A stretch of DNA of 64,000 bases from Leucaena leucocephala (Eukaryota > Streptophyta > Magnoliopsida > Fabales > Fabaceae): positions 2,666,001 through 2,730,000 of the forward strand of contig CM073518.1 in assembly GCA_037074615.1 (NCBI GenBank), in the 5' to 3' direction. Position numbers and translations under genes: made by a program. Under the pieces are notes generated by a model, which saw only the letters and a list, made by a program, of their open reading frames with translations, was not told the origin of the DNA and made no database searches. How positions within the stretch are numbered: the stretch's first letter is position 1; every line of letters starts with the position of its first letter. Shown here one piece after another: positions 1-12,356 of the stretch.

Positions 1-3000
1 ACATTCAGAACAAGGCCATTGTAAGCGTTTGTATGGATCTTCTTTATCTTTTATTCCTTTGTCTGTAAATTCGTTTGATCATTAAACTTTTCTTTTGTTT
101 TAGATAAATCGGGATCCAGTGGCAGCTCAAGTTCAGACATTGCGGAATCAAGTTGAACAATTGCAAGCTGAGCTTCTATTTTACAGAGGTGATGCTAGTG
201 GACCATATGAGGAGCTTCAGGTACATCATTATTCTAAAAAGTGTGAGTCCCTTATTGATTGGTTTTTATGTGTCTAATGTCTTCTAAATTTTTCAGATTC
301 TGAAGAATAAAATATCTTTACTTGAAGCAAGCAACGCTGAGCTACAACGGGAACTTCAAGAACGCAGAGTAACTAGTGAGGGTATGATGAAGAGGGCCTT
401 TGATGCTCAGGTGTTCTATTCATCCTTGATGTTCTCGGTTATCATACAATTTTAAGTTGGTTGTGATAAATTTTTGGTGTTTATCATCAAGTTGTTGAAT
501 CTCACATGGCGTTGAACATTTGTAGGTTGAAAAGGACCAGCTGATCATGAAAATAGAATCAATTAGGAGTGGTAAACCTTGGGATGAGATTGAGTCAAAT
601 TCGACCCAGGTCATCTTGCTTCAAGTCCTTACTGAAATAATTTGTTTTTTTTATAAATTAGATCAGTCCTTGACGCATGCTTGAAATCGTTTGTAGGATT
701 ATGACTTGGTGAAATCTTATGTATCAAAGATTCAAGAATTGGAAGGAGAATTGTTGCGTTTAAAAAGTTTGAACAATAAAAAATCAAGCCGTTATGTTGA
801 TTGGGTTGATGAACATGATGATGGATTCAGATCAAAGAATGCATTATTTGCCGGTGGTGATGGGTATTCATCTGATTGCGATACCAAAGCTGTGGACATA
901 TTAGGTAGCATATTGGAATTTTCTTTTGAAAAAAAGTAGTAATGTGCATTGTACTATTTCATTTTTTCAAAAATTGAGTGTTGATGGTTTGGGCAGTTAG
1001 AGTGTTAATTTTTGTTTTTTTCGTTAAATTTGTTGTGGTCGAGACAAGTTCATTTAGTTTTTGGTATATTGAACTAATTTCTCCAAGTATCAATTGAAGA
1101 CGTTTCTATCATGTTAACATAGATGACATGGAAGATGATGCAAAGGAGCTAGAGCACTCTTCCCTTCAACAAAAGTTGGATATGGAGCTAAAAGAATTGG
1201 ATAAGAAACTTGAGCAGAAGGAGGTAAAAACTGCCTTTCTAGTTTGATATTCACATGGTTTTCTAATATTTTGTGCTGAACTTTTTTCTTCTTCTAATTT
1301 TATATATTCAATTTTGAGCTGATGTTTTGAAATTGCTTAGCTGGACTGAATTATATATTTGCAGTGACGCTATTTAAAGAAAAAAAGTTGAATATTGTGA
1401 TGTGATTCTATTTTTATCTTTCATTGGAAGGCTGAAATGAAGCGGTTTAGTAGTACTGATACTGCAGTTCTTAGACATCATTATGAAAAGAAACTTTTGG
1501 AGTTAGAGCAAGAGAAGAAAGTACTGCAGGTAATTCCTCTGTCTTATGCTATTGAATTCAGGCTATCTAATGTTTATTCCAATAACTCTAATCCTTATAT
1601 TATTGGCAGAGAGAAATTGAGAATCTCAAATGTAACCTTTCAAATATTCCATCCACCCCTGATGATGGTGCTCAAAAGTTAAAGGAAGAATATCTTCAAA
1701 AGTTGAATGCTCTTGAAGCACAGGTGAAGTTCTTTTTCTCTAAATAATGTCCCATCTCTCAGTGGTCACTCTTTCTCGTGAACTAATGATGCTTTTCAGG
1801 TCGCCGAGCTGAAAAAGAAACAAGATGCTCAAGCTCAACTTTTGAAACAAAAACAGAAAAGTGACGAGGCTGCAAAACGTCTTCAGGATGAGATCCAGAG
1901 AATTAAATCTCAAAAGGTACAAAGATTTTCGTGTTAAAACATGTTTTCAAGTTACAAAAAGAAAACTGCTTTCTTCTTATGGCAATACTGATGATCATGA
2001 TCTCTTTTTTCTTTTTGTTCTTGTTTTACTTAGGTACATCTGCAACAAAAGATTAAACAAGAATCTGAGCAATTTAGGCAATGGAAAGCTTCACGTGAAA
2101 AGGAAGTTCTCCAGGTAAATGTAACTTTTATGTGTTTCCTTTCTAGGTGTTTTAATCAGTCATGATAGTGACCTTCTTATATGCATTTAAATGAATCACC
2201 AGCTTAAGAAAGAAGGGAGGAGGACTGAATACGAGATGCACAAGCTGTTAGCATTGAATCAGAGACAAAAGATGGTGAGTTGGGGTCAAATTCATTCTCC
2301 GTTATGGTTCATTTGGGCTCTGTTTATTCCCACCATTTATATATATATTTACATATATACTTGTTTTAGGTATTGCAAAGGAAGACGGAAGAAGCTTCCA
2401 TGGCTACAAAAAGGCTAAAAGAACTTTTGGAGTCTCGAAAGGCTTCCTCAAGGGAAACTACTGGTGGAGGTGCAAATGGCCCTGGAGTTCAGGTACTTAA
2501 TGATGCATATGCACGCAAGGATTAAATTGCCTTTGAAACATTGATTAGAACTTGAATTTTTGTGAATATTAGTAGAGCTATTAGAGGCATCAGACAGAAT
2601 GTATAATTTATTATGGCAAGAAAGCTAACAATGTTTCGAGTTTTAGAAAGCTTCCGATTGCCATGTTTTCTTTTTATTTGAAGGCTTTGATGCAACTAAT
2701 CGAGCATGAGCTTGAAGTCACCGTCCGAGTACATGAAGTTCGTGCAGAATACGAGCGTCAAATGGAAGAGTATGTTTTAGTTTCTGTTTTAAGATTCTGT
2801 GGAAAATTGAGACCTTAAAATGATTACTGGATCATTTTTTGTTGCTTCTAAAATGATGAGTTTTGGGTCATAAAATCATTTGCTTATTACTTTTTTTTTT
2901 TTCAATTTCAGGAGGGCTAGTATGGCCAAGGAGATCAGTAGGTTAAAGGAAGAAATTGATATCCTGAAGCAAAACGATACAAGGTGAATAGCGTTGCAGT

Positions 3001-5524
3001 TATCCATTTCTTTGATTAATTGTACGGTCTGGTGGTTTTTCTGTAGCAATATGTGATTTACAACCTTTCTTCGTTGATGTAGTGATTGTATATCAATGTC
3101 TCCCGGTGCAAGAAAATCAAGGATTTTTGCTCTTGAAAACATGCTTGCTACTTCTTCTACAACTCTGGTGTCTATGGCATCTCAGTTATCAGAGGCAGAA
3201 GAGCGTGAACGCGTCTTTGGTGGTAAAGGACGTTGGAACCAAGTCCGTTCTCTCGTTGAGGCCAAGAATTTGATGAATTATTTGTTCAATTTAGCATCTT
3301 CCTCCAGGTTTTTACTACGATTCATTACTCATCATACGCTCAATGATATAAATTTGACTCCTTAGATTTCAAAAATGATAGACTATTCTGCAATTTCAGT
3401 TTTGTGTGAAGCAACTCTGATATTGCTTTTCCTGTTATGCTTGAGCATTGTTTTTCTCTTATCCTTTTCTCAGGTGTTTATTGCGAGATAAAGAAGTTGC
3501 TTGTAGAGAGAAGGACATGGAAATAAGGGATCTAAAAGAGAAAGTTGTTAGTCTAAGCTGTTCACTTCGTCAGATGGAAATGGAGAAAGCTGAACTTGTT
3601 CATCAGGTGAAGTTACAGGTTAGTATGTTTCGAATTATGAGTACTCCTTTATTTAGCCTTTGACGTTCCAATTATCAGTATCTTCTTTGCCTCCTTTTAA
3701 TTCTTACTGAATAATTTGAGCCGAATTACAGAGTTTAGCTTTGAAGCAATACTCTGAATCTGGAGGGAATTCAGGATTTTCTAACAATGTTGGAGGACAT
3801 AAGTATGACCTACGCAAACCGGTACTCACAATTCACGTAACTTTCTCTTTTGTTCTTATGGATTGTTCGTTGGTCATCAACTAATCGTCTGTAACTTATC
3901 CTAATTTCAGGAAAATCGTCGATCTACTATTTTACTTGAAGACATGGATTTATCTATATCTGACATGGATTCAGACGATGAGTGGGTTGCAACAGATGCG
4001 GCTGTGGAAGCAACAGATGATGAGTGGATTGCGTCACGAAAATTACGGGTTAAGAAGAAGAATTCCAGAAGTGGGCAGTCAAGCTCCGAGAATAGCCAGC
4101 AAAGTAACGAAACATCAAATGCTCAAGACAATTTGAGAGGACTTTCAGGTGCCTTTGAAGAAGCGGACATTTGCTGCACCTGTTCGAAATCCTCATCTTG
4201 CAAGACGTCAAAATGCCAGTGCAGATCAGCGGGCAACTCTTGTGGGAGGTCTTGTGGTTGTCTAGAAACAAAGTGTGCCAACAGAGGATTAATCTTGAAC
4301 GAGGAGCTAGGTCAATCAGAACTGGTTAAAGGTACTGGTAATGGTTTAAATGGTGATGAAACAGACAGAGACCTTGCCACTCAGGGTGCAGAGTTACTCC
4401 AAAGTGCACTAGTAAAAAATACAAATAGCGATCATGGGCCAAGAAAGCCTCTTGCTGACATAGGAAATACGGTACTGTGCTTCATTTACCTTTCAAATGC
4501 ATTGCTGAAATTCTCCAGCGAAAATCATTCTAATTCTGACATTTTTCATGTAGGCCAGTTTGGTAAGGTACCAAATAGTTTTAAAAAGTGTTTTTGATCT
4601 AAACTTTAGTTTGAGAAAATTTTAAAACAAACAGTGGTATTTATCCATAAGTATTTTTAGGTAAAACTATAGTTTTGAATAAACTATTAAAACTAGCTTT
4701 TTGAACAGTAAAAGAGTTTATGGACTATCCAATTACTATCTTACCCCTACTTTTTCTTACACCCTCTCTCCTCTCTCCTACTTTTTCTTACACTCTCTTT
4801 CCAGTCTACTCTCTCTCCTCTCTCTTCTCTTTTCTCTATCTCTCTCTTTTCTTACTTTTAATCAAATTATAATTTTTTTGATAATTTACCAATATAAAAA
4901 GTCATTATAAAAATAACTATCTAAACACTTATTTATTTATTCAAAACCGCTTTTTTTCTATGAATCCTTCATTATAAATTATTTTCTATAAACTGTCCAT
5001 TAATCTTTTTTTTATAAACTCTTTTAAAATCCTATTCCCTAATTTTTGACAATTAGCTTTTAGGTTGCTTTGTTAATCACTACTACATATATTTTTTGCA
5101 GGAGAAATCCCATGGCCCGAGGCCTAATCAGAGGAAAAAATGGCGCAAGTCCACAATACTTCTTGTTTCAGATCCACTGCCTCATCCACAGCCTGAGAAT
5201 TCTGAAGTCCCTGAAAAACAAAATAACGGCACTAACGAAGCCAATGATTCTGTGAACTCACGTCCAAATGTACCATTATCTAGACCAGAAAATGCTGCCG
5301 TCGCTCCTAGGGCCGAGGGTGGTTTTACGGAAGCGGATATAACTTTGAAAATTCCACGGGCTATGCGAAAGGCGGCGCCGTCGAATGGCGGCGCTCCCTT
5401 GTGGGACAGGAATGCTGGTAAGCCAGAAGAGTCAATCAAGAAGAAAGAGCCCGATGTTATTGACACTACTAGAAGTCCGATCCGACCCAGGAGAACATCG
5501 GAGAAAGAGAACCAGGGACGTTAA
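1..5524 (+). CDS. KIN-4C: Kinesin-4 family motor, C-terminal part (KIN-4C-like), 5' end outside window
   Basis: Microtubule plus-end motor of the kinesin-4/KIF4 class. The first codons (ending NKAIINRDP) are the usual junction just after the motor domain, so the window holds the neck, the long coiled-coil stalk and the tail, about 949 residues. Exons by splice sites and frame: 1-20, 104-220, 297-410, 526-609, 697-904, 1123-1223, 1431-1529, 1610-1723, 1800-1916, 2034-2114, 2203-2274, 2370-2492, 2684-2769, 2912-2983, 3083-3307, 3474-3618, 3732-3821, 3911-4471, 5102-5524 (TAA). The tail has a cysteine-rich CXC/CRC-like block (about nt 4172-4280, starting CCTCSKSSSCKTSKCQCR), as in chromosome-associated kinesins. 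Family knowledge links plant KIN-4 proteins to cortical microtubules, cell-wall deposition and cytokinesis. The choice of KIN-4C over the 4A/4B paralogues rests on the cysteine block and is less certain. The last intron (4472-5101) carries a CT-rich dispersed repeat. Confidence 0.9.
4555..5045 (+). repeat. CT-rich dispersed repeat family, copy 1 (intronic)
   Basis: About 490 bp inside the last kinesin intron. It shares an ordered set of blocks with 24705-25172 and 37000-37512: a stretch with taaactatagtttt-like words, then aacagtaaa, then a pyrimidine tract of ctctcctctct units (4760-4850), then ataactatctaaacact and ataaactgtccat. The shared order shows one element family rather than chance CT richness. 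No transposase is visible. Edges are approximate. Confidence 0.7.
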
Positions 5525-6198
5525 TAATTTTAAATACATTTCTTACGCACTGTTAGCCATGTTTATACACCAAGCCTACGATTTATGACCAGTCGTTTGA
5601 AGAGGGTCCGTGGTGTCTTAGTTGACCACGGATAAGCTCGATGATGACCGTTTGCTTCAGCGAGCGAGTAGATGAGTTGCTCGGTTTTATTTGATTCGTA
5701 TTCATTTTTCTTTTAGTCAGAATCTACTGCGTCCAGGCTTATTTTAATTATAATTAAACTAAGCCTGGCTTAGTGAAAAGCTGTTTATTAAAATGCTTGA
5801 AAATTGCAAAAGCTTATTAAAATGATTGTTAACAATGAAATCATTGCACAAGTTTTTAATTGTTTTAAAATTTTCTTTTTTTAATTTGTTAACATCTTCT
5901 CAAAGTGGAGCAACGTATAAACTTCTAGAGATATCAGATGTTTTCTAGAAACAGTTGCAGATTGCAGAGTTATATAGTAAGCAAATTTTAATCAACAGAT
6001 TCGGGAGATTTAGCTGTGTGGCAGGACGAGGAACAAGTTTGCATGATGTGCCACGTATTCTTGACACTTGTATTTTATTGCATTAAAGATTTTATGTGGA
6101 ACATCCTTGCCTTGGTATGTCCTATATCATGATTGACAGCAGGAAGCAGAAACTGATAAATGGGGCGTCCAATCCACATTTTCCTTAAAGATGAAGCC
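5525..6198. other. Intergenic, kinesin 3' flank
   Basis: Kinesin 3' untranslated region and AT-rich spacer up to the transposon. I see no coding region or structured RNA here. Confidence 0.6.
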
Positions 6199-6201
6199 TT
6201 A

Positions 6202-7120
6202 GGGCCCGTTTGGTTCATAAAAAATATTGGAACGGAAAGAAAGAAAATAGAACAGAAAGGAATAGAATGAACAACATTCGGCTCACACTAGAAAAAAAAT
6301 AGTTTAATAAAAAAGTTTATGTTTAGTTGATTAAAAATAATAAAAAATTAGATAAAAAAATATACAAATACCTATGAGTATTTATTAATAAATTTATATT
6401 CTAATTTAAAAAATAAAATATTAAAAAAATTAATTACTCATAAAAAATATAATTTAAATAAATATAAATATTTAATATAAATATAAAAATCTCCACCTTT
6501 GGCTTCTTTTCCTAATACTAGTTCTCCGATCCTCTGCCACTGAAATTGTGGACCACGACACTTCCAGGGGCATCAGCATCATCTTCACTAATCACTACAC
6601 TTGGCAGGTCTTACTACGCCTTCGACATCTACTCCCTCCCGATTCTTGACCCACCCAAACCTAACTGTGAAGTTCGAGTTAATGATGGCCGCTCCGTCAA
6701 TTTCTATGGCCAATTCCCTTCTCCGTCTTCTTCCTCCGTCCCACTGGAAATCTGGTTCAACTCGGAAGCTCACTTCCTCCCAGCTCACGTTCTCGAAGGC
6801 TCAGATCTATGGACGATTGTGGAGATGAGCGAGGAAGGGAGATGAACGCGATTGTGGGTGAGTGCGGAACAGTCACCGACACCGACGCTGAAGGAAAAGG
6901 AAGAAGATGAAGGGACTATATGGAATTTACTTGGCTGGAAAATCGGATCCCACCAAAATGGTTGGAAAGCGATTTTCCCTTAAAAAGCTGAAAATCAGGC
7001 CGCCGCCGGAAAATGGGTTCCGGGAGAATGGTGTGGTCACTCAACCAAACGATGGAAATTGTTTTTTGTTTTTTTTTTGCCCTTTTCCTTTCCATCCCTT
7101 TCAGGTAACCAAACGGGCCC
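6202..7120. mobile_element. PIF/Harbinger-like non-autonomous DNA transposon with TTA target duplication
   Basis: A 919-bp element with perfect 14-bp terminal inverted repeats: GGGCCCGTTTGGTT at 6202-6215 and its complement at 7107-7120. TTA lies directly outside each end (6199-6201 and 7121-7123). TTA is the usual 3-bp target of PIF/Harbinger elements, and the termini resemble those of Tourist-type MITEs. No transposase frame is present. The interior has two parts: a very AT-rich left arm (about 6270-6490) and a much more GC-rich core (about 6490-7070) that contains an exon-like reading frame. Superfamily assignment rests on the duplication and termini only. Confidence 0.8.
6546..6845 (+). 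pseudogene. Host exon fragment captured inside the TIR transposon (TolB/DPP6-N-like N-terminus)
   Basis: A 99-codon frame within the GC-rich core of the element at 6202-7120. The part reading TTLGRSYYAFDIYSLPIL, followed by DGRSVNFYGQFP, resembles from memory the N-terminal strand pattern of plant TolB-like / DPP6 N-terminal-like beta-propeller proteins (TxGRxxYxFDxYxL, then DGxSVNFNxQF). The similarity fades after about residue 60. The frame is far shorter than a propeller protein and lies wholly between the inverted repeats, so I read it as a transduplicated gene fragment. Whether it is expressed cannot be judged. The parent identification is tentative. Confidence 0.5.
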
Positions 7121-7123
7121 TTA

Positions 7124-8160
7124 GGAATCTTCTGCTTTCCCTGTTTGTCTTTTTATGCTACATTAAGACCGAAATGACACGTTGGCAAAAGCGAAAGGAC
7201 CGAAATAATACCAAATCATTACTTTCTGTTGAATTGCTTCAGTAATTTGGAGCCATTTGCATGAGAGAGCATGTTCGGAGATGAATTGGGCATTTGCCAC
7301 TATATGGGTTTGTCAACGATTGGTCCCCAGCACGACGCCCCGAGGCAAGACAGACACATACCATGATGAATATAATTATAATTATAATCTAACGAAATAA
7401 TAGATATAAAATTTTAAAAAAGCGCCACAAAAATAGTTGATTTACAATATGAGAATTCAAATATATTTTACTTCTAATTCTAATGCCCACAGTTTGAATT
7501 CGATAGGCTAAACAATAAGCAGCCATTGAATAATCCAAGGTCGAACAATAGTATTCCAAAACTATCTTATTCCAATATGAGGTGGGTGGCCGTATCACCT
7601 TGGATGAGACAGCGAGAAGGGGACACTTTGGCTCACATCCTCCTTCTTAGAAAGCCAACTAGCACCCTATTTCTGACCTTTGACCATTCAAATATCTCGT
7701 AGACTTGGACTAAATCCCAGAAAAAGAGTAAAAATTTTGCACGAAACTGTTTATTTTTTAAATAATCCTCCACGTTTTGGTAAAAAAAATTATATTTTAT
7801 CATAAAGATACAAAAAAGTTAGACCGGTAAATAGAGAAACATTGCGTAGAGTTATCAGGTCTCCTATTTTCCTTGCATAATCTAATTATACTTTCTTAAA
7901 AATTAAATTAAATATTAATTATAAACTTAGAACATTTGTGGTTGATAGCCGACAGGGCCTCCGGCGTTCCAACGTGTCAGTAGTTGATTGATTGGTTTTA
8001 ATAAAGTTAGCTCCTCGGGATATACTTCCCGCGGTGATTTGTTACTCCTCTTGTATATTCTGTATCTCTGCTCGTGACATTGTAGGAGTAGCCTGAAACA
8101 ATCCAACGGTCTTCAAACACGCCACGTATGATTTCTAGTTATTTAACGGCATCTGGTAGC
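7124..8160. other. Intergenic, upstream of the 169-aa protein gene
   Basis: AT-rich spacer with no supportable reading frame. It should contain the promoter of the next plus-strand gene, whose leader seems to begin near the pyrimidine-rich stretch at about 8178-8205. No TATA box can be assigned with confidence. Confidence 0.5.
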
Positions 8161-8164
8161 CGTG

Positions 8165-9322
8165 TGGAAGTTTAGCCTCTTCTCTTTTTCTCCCCCATCG
8201 CCCTCTGGCTGGCTCAAAACGTCACATAGACAGATCGCGGGAGATTCCGATTGGTTTCTGCTTATACTAGAATACAAACAACTCTGTGGGTGCTAAGGTA
8301 TATTGGTTTGGTTCTCTCTTTCTCTTTGAATATAACTGTTTTCCTATCCTATGAATCTTCGCCCCAAATTCGAAATTTCAGAGACAAGGCAGCTATCCTT
8401 GCCGTTTGCGCTTGGGCTTCCTTTCTGTTCAAGTTGTTTCCTGCTCCGAAACAAAGAAGGGCACGATTCTATTATTTTCTGTGAGCTGAGATTTTTGTTC
8501 TTGGTAATGACGAGCTGAGAAAATTTTGAGACGTAATATGTTTGTATGTTATGATCATTCCACCTCTTATTTGAAACATGAGCTAAATGTTGTGGAGGCG
8601 GTTTGATTATCGTGACTGTTCCAAGTTCCAACAACGATAATTTATTTACAATTATTGTATGCCTGATTCGTGAATTTTAGTTGTTTCCAAGTTAACAGAT
8701 TTGTTTTTGCTCTACTTGGTTTTTGCTTTAGACCTCTTATGACACTGGCTATTTGTCTGGCTACATTTTGATAAATCGGAGTTTCATTTGTTTTCTGTGA
8801 TTATTTTTTTTCAAAAATTGGTTATTCATGTAGGATCGTTTGGGCTTTTTGATAAGTAAATTCAATGTATATTTAAATTATAGAGTAGTTGCTTGCTAAG
8901 AGTTTTGGATTGGACATGACCGGTGATTCTAGTTTGGTGGCTGAAAACACATTTGGTCGGATCAGAAAGATATGAAATTCAACACTTTCTGATCTGGTGT
9001 TTGGAATTTAAATATCACAAACATTTTCTGCGTTTGATAGCTAAAGTACTAAAATCTTTCAGACGAAAGTGTTGGGGAATATGTTGTGTTCATTACACAC
9101 TGGATTTTCTAGAAATCTAAGCCGTCAGTATCGTTTTTGCTTCAGTTCAGATGCTGTGTTCATTAATCAATGTTCTCATTTCTGTATTGGGTTCACTAAT
9201 TAGATTTTTTACTCAACCGGTATTCCTAAGTAGAGACGATTGCTTGTCAAGTAGATCCTCTGAAAGATTTTTATTTTTTCCTGTGGAAAATAGGTTCCTT
9301 GGAGGGATTGTTGGACTAGTAT
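8165..9322 (+). other. Probable 5' leader with a long intron for the 169-aa gene
   Basis: Between the pyrimidine-rich stretch near 8180 and the start codon at 9323 there is no supportable coding sequence. A candidate donor (aag|gtatat, about 8297) and a candidate acceptor (ggactag, ending about 9314) would give a leader intron of about 1 kb. This is inferred from sequence words only. Confidence 0.3.
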
Positions 9323-10548
9323 ATGGCTGTGGCTTTTACCCAGCTCTCGTGGTGGCTGTGGAGTGGAAAATCTCAAAAACCAAGTATCACAAACGGGCCT
9401 TCTATAAATTCTTCAGTTGATTCAGGTATGTGGGAATCAGATGCTTTGAGATTTCCTTTAAAGCAGGCTAAAATGGGATCCTCATCAAGGAGGGTGAAGC
9501 GCAAATGGCATAGTAGAGAAAAGCAGAAAATAGATAGGGAATACGACGTTGTTCTTGTTCCTTCTGATGGAGGATGTGTTTCTGATTCTGAATCCGATGG
9601 TTCTGATTGGTCTATTGGCTGGCTGGAGCCTCATGGACCTGAGTTTCAAAGTGATGATGAATCAGACAGAAGTTTTGCCGTCCTGGTCCCCTGTTATGGA
9701 CACCAATATGGTGGCATAGAGGAGGATCCCAAAAGCAACATACTGAGTACTGTTGGGAACTTTCCGGATAGGTATTCAGATGGTAAGAGCAATGTCTTTG
9801 ACATCTATGAAAGTTCCGTTTAAGCTGGTACTGACTTTATTCTTTCTATTGGAATTGGAATGCATGTTTTGAGTAAATAGATGAGGACATTGTTAAAGCT
9901 GTTAGAGGTGTCAACTGTCTCTGAATTGTTGCTGGAGTTTATGCGTGGAATTCTGATTTTAGACCATAACTTTTAGCATTGTTTCTTTTGCTTTTTGTAG
10001 TGTGAACATATGATTGCCTTATCCTTGAAATCCAGAATCTAATATGATTTCCATCTATTTCTGAAGTCCAGAATCAAGAATATGTCTATTTTAGCTTATC
10101 CGTTTATCCTTATATTATCTTTATGACTATTTCATTTTGCATTTTATATTGTTATTCCCGTGAATTTTGTTAAGGAGGTTACTTTTTCTGTTTTAAATGA
10201 GGATATGCTTTTAGATTTATCAAGACAGATATTTGCATGGGTAATAATGTGAATCTGATATATTCATAACCTTTGGCTCTTATAGTTTTGTAAAATGATC
10301 TAATAAACTTTCATAGGTTAATGCAACTTAAGACGTAAACTGAAGATTTGATTACTGCATTATCTTAAGACAATTGTTCTTTTTCCGAAAACCTATTTCC
10401 AAATCATTAGTGTGGTTGATAGGACTTGTCTTGTAACAGATTTATGTTTGTTTGTGACTGAACAAGTTGAAGTTCATGGCTTTTGATTGTATTTGCAGAA
10501 AGCAAGAAATATGTGGAAAACTGGCTCTCTTCTCTTCGAAACAGCTGA
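9323..10548 (+). CDS. Conserved plant acidic protein of unknown function, 169 aa
   Basis: Two coding exons, 9323-9782 and 10499-10548 (TGA). Splicing at atg|gtaaga and tttgcag|aaagc joins codon 154 as GAA and gives the C-terminus ESKKYVENWLSSLRNS. Without splicing the frame would run into an unrelated tail and stop at 9823. The N-terminus (MAVAFTQLSWWLWSGK) is tryptophan-rich. The centre has a basic patch (SSRRVKRKWHSREKQKIDRE) followed by an aspartate/serine-rich stretch (DSESDGSDWSIGWLEP, then SDDESDRSFAVLVPCY). I have the impression of having seen this arrangement in unannotated proteins of other dicots, but I know no function. The basic patch could be a nuclear localisation signal. No transmembrane segment or enzyme motif is visible. 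Confidence 0.75.
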
Positions 10549-12356
10549 TGCATAAATACTCAGGCCTGTGATTTCACACTATGGAGTCCGCCTCTGTGAC
10601 TGCTGCTTTCTTTCTTTGAGAAAATCATGTTGTGGTCTGGACCTGTAAACAATTGTATGATAATGTAAAAATTATGAAAAAAGGGAAGTAAACAAAGCTG
10701 CTGGGTTGTGATGTAATGGCAGAGTAGGGTTGGTCAACTTGGTTGAGGCTGGTACAGTTTGTGAGGAGAAGATATGATAATTCGCTGCCGTTTCGGTCTC
10801 TGCCTCCAAGAATCAAACAAAGGAAATGTTTGTCTCTGCCTAAAATGAAAATTAAAGAGAGAAATGGAAGACTGCATGTTTATTGAACTGTGGCTATGGA
10901 GCTTGCTATTCTTTGATTTAAATACTGTGTATGTATATATGGGATTTGTCTGTAAGCTTAGTTACGTTGTGGATAGTTGTATATAAAGTGTGTATAAATA
11001 ACATGAATGTGTTGTCTGTGTTTGGGCTTTTAGAGAAAGCACTGTACTTACTCGTGGAATATCAAGTTTCTTACAGTATTTTGTTACGAGAATTTATCGT
11101 CCTTGTGATAAGATTTAATTTTTGATAAAATACAATAATATATTATCTTTGTAATAGGAAAATTTTCACAATCTTATTGATGCTATCGTTAGGAGTTGAT
11201 TGAGACTGGTTCTTTTGTGATCAATAGTTACACCATATAGAAGAATGACAAAATAACAGAAAAATTGTGACAAGTAAAATTATAGACGGCATAGTGATCT
11301 TCGAGATTTTAAGTTCATCGTTCCATTTTTCTTATTATCTATTCAAATGGAACGATGGACTTAAATTTTATAAAAAAATCTAAATGATCTATTTAAGTTA
11401 GACGCTTTTCAATTATATTTGTGTTGAAGTTGATAAGGAGATAATTTTATTTTAGAAAAATCAGATTATTTGCACTAAATTACTTAATTGTAAATGATCC
11501 ATTCAAAGAAATTATTTCTGGTTCTTTATCTCGTTAAATTGCTCAACTACATATTTGTAAATTATTAAAAACACACACGATAGATCTACAATAAGGGATT
11601 AAGAATATAAACGACCAATTGACCATCTCATGACCTCATCATGGGAGATCTAGAAAGCGGCGCAACTAAAACATACGCTTTACATCGTAGAAACGTTATA
11701 TTTTAGTTATAAAGTCACAACAACAAACATATAGTTGGTTACGAAGCATTCTAAAGATAGGGTCTCATTAGTGCTGGTAATTTAAAGAAAAATCATCAAT
11801 TGCCAAGATAGAAGTGACAACTAAAAAAATAAAAATAAAAAACAAAAGAAACGTTGACGTTTTAGGATATATGTATATATTTTTTTCCAAAATGTAAACA
11901 CATTTACTAATTATAATATTACATAACGGAACTTCCATCATTATCAATATAGATAAAATTATATATTCTACAGTAATAAATTTTACGTTTTAATGCATAC
12001 GTACGAAATTTATGGGGCGGGCATGGCTTTTTGGTGGGTTGGCAAGCGTTCGTTACAGAAGTCCTCGAACCCAAAATTTGAGTTCTTGAAAGCATCCAGA
12101 CATCTCTGCATGCGCGAAGGATCCTCCTCTCCATGTCTACCTCATAAGACCCGATTTTCACCAACCTGCATTTTCTTTTCCGATCAAACTTTCTTCAACC
12201 TCCATGATCAGGAAAATCGTAGCTGTTCTCTGATTGCGTATTTTGTATGAATTTGATTATCTATGCGTCCTCTTTTTCGGTCTCATTAGTCGTCTTCGTC
12301 GTCTAGGTTTTTAATTCAATGGTTTGAAAGTGTTTGATTGCAATCCCAAGAGAACA
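10549..12356. other. Intergenic between the 169-aa gene and NET2
   Basis: 3' flank of the upstream gene, AT-rich spacer with an inverted repeat at 11307-11366, and the NET2 promoter and leader (about 11990-12356). Short frames in 11993-12250 and 11919-12164 match no family I know and are not called. Confidence 0.5.
11307..11366. repeat. Foldback inverted repeat, 22-bp arms and 16-nt loop
   Basis: 11307-11328 (ttttaagttcatcgttccat plus two bases) pairs with 11345-11366 (aaatggaacgatggacttaa plus two bases), with about one or two mismatches. Weaker complementarity continues outward (gatcttcgaga near 11297 against tctaaatgatc near 11382). It is either a degraded foldback MITE or a hairpin-forming spacer. 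No function is implied. Confidence 0.7.

Noticed and set aside
12324..12356. Longer NET2 N-terminus from an upstream non-ATG codon
   Set aside because: The family starts at the methionine before LQRAASNAYSWWW, and 12357 is the first ATG in that frame.
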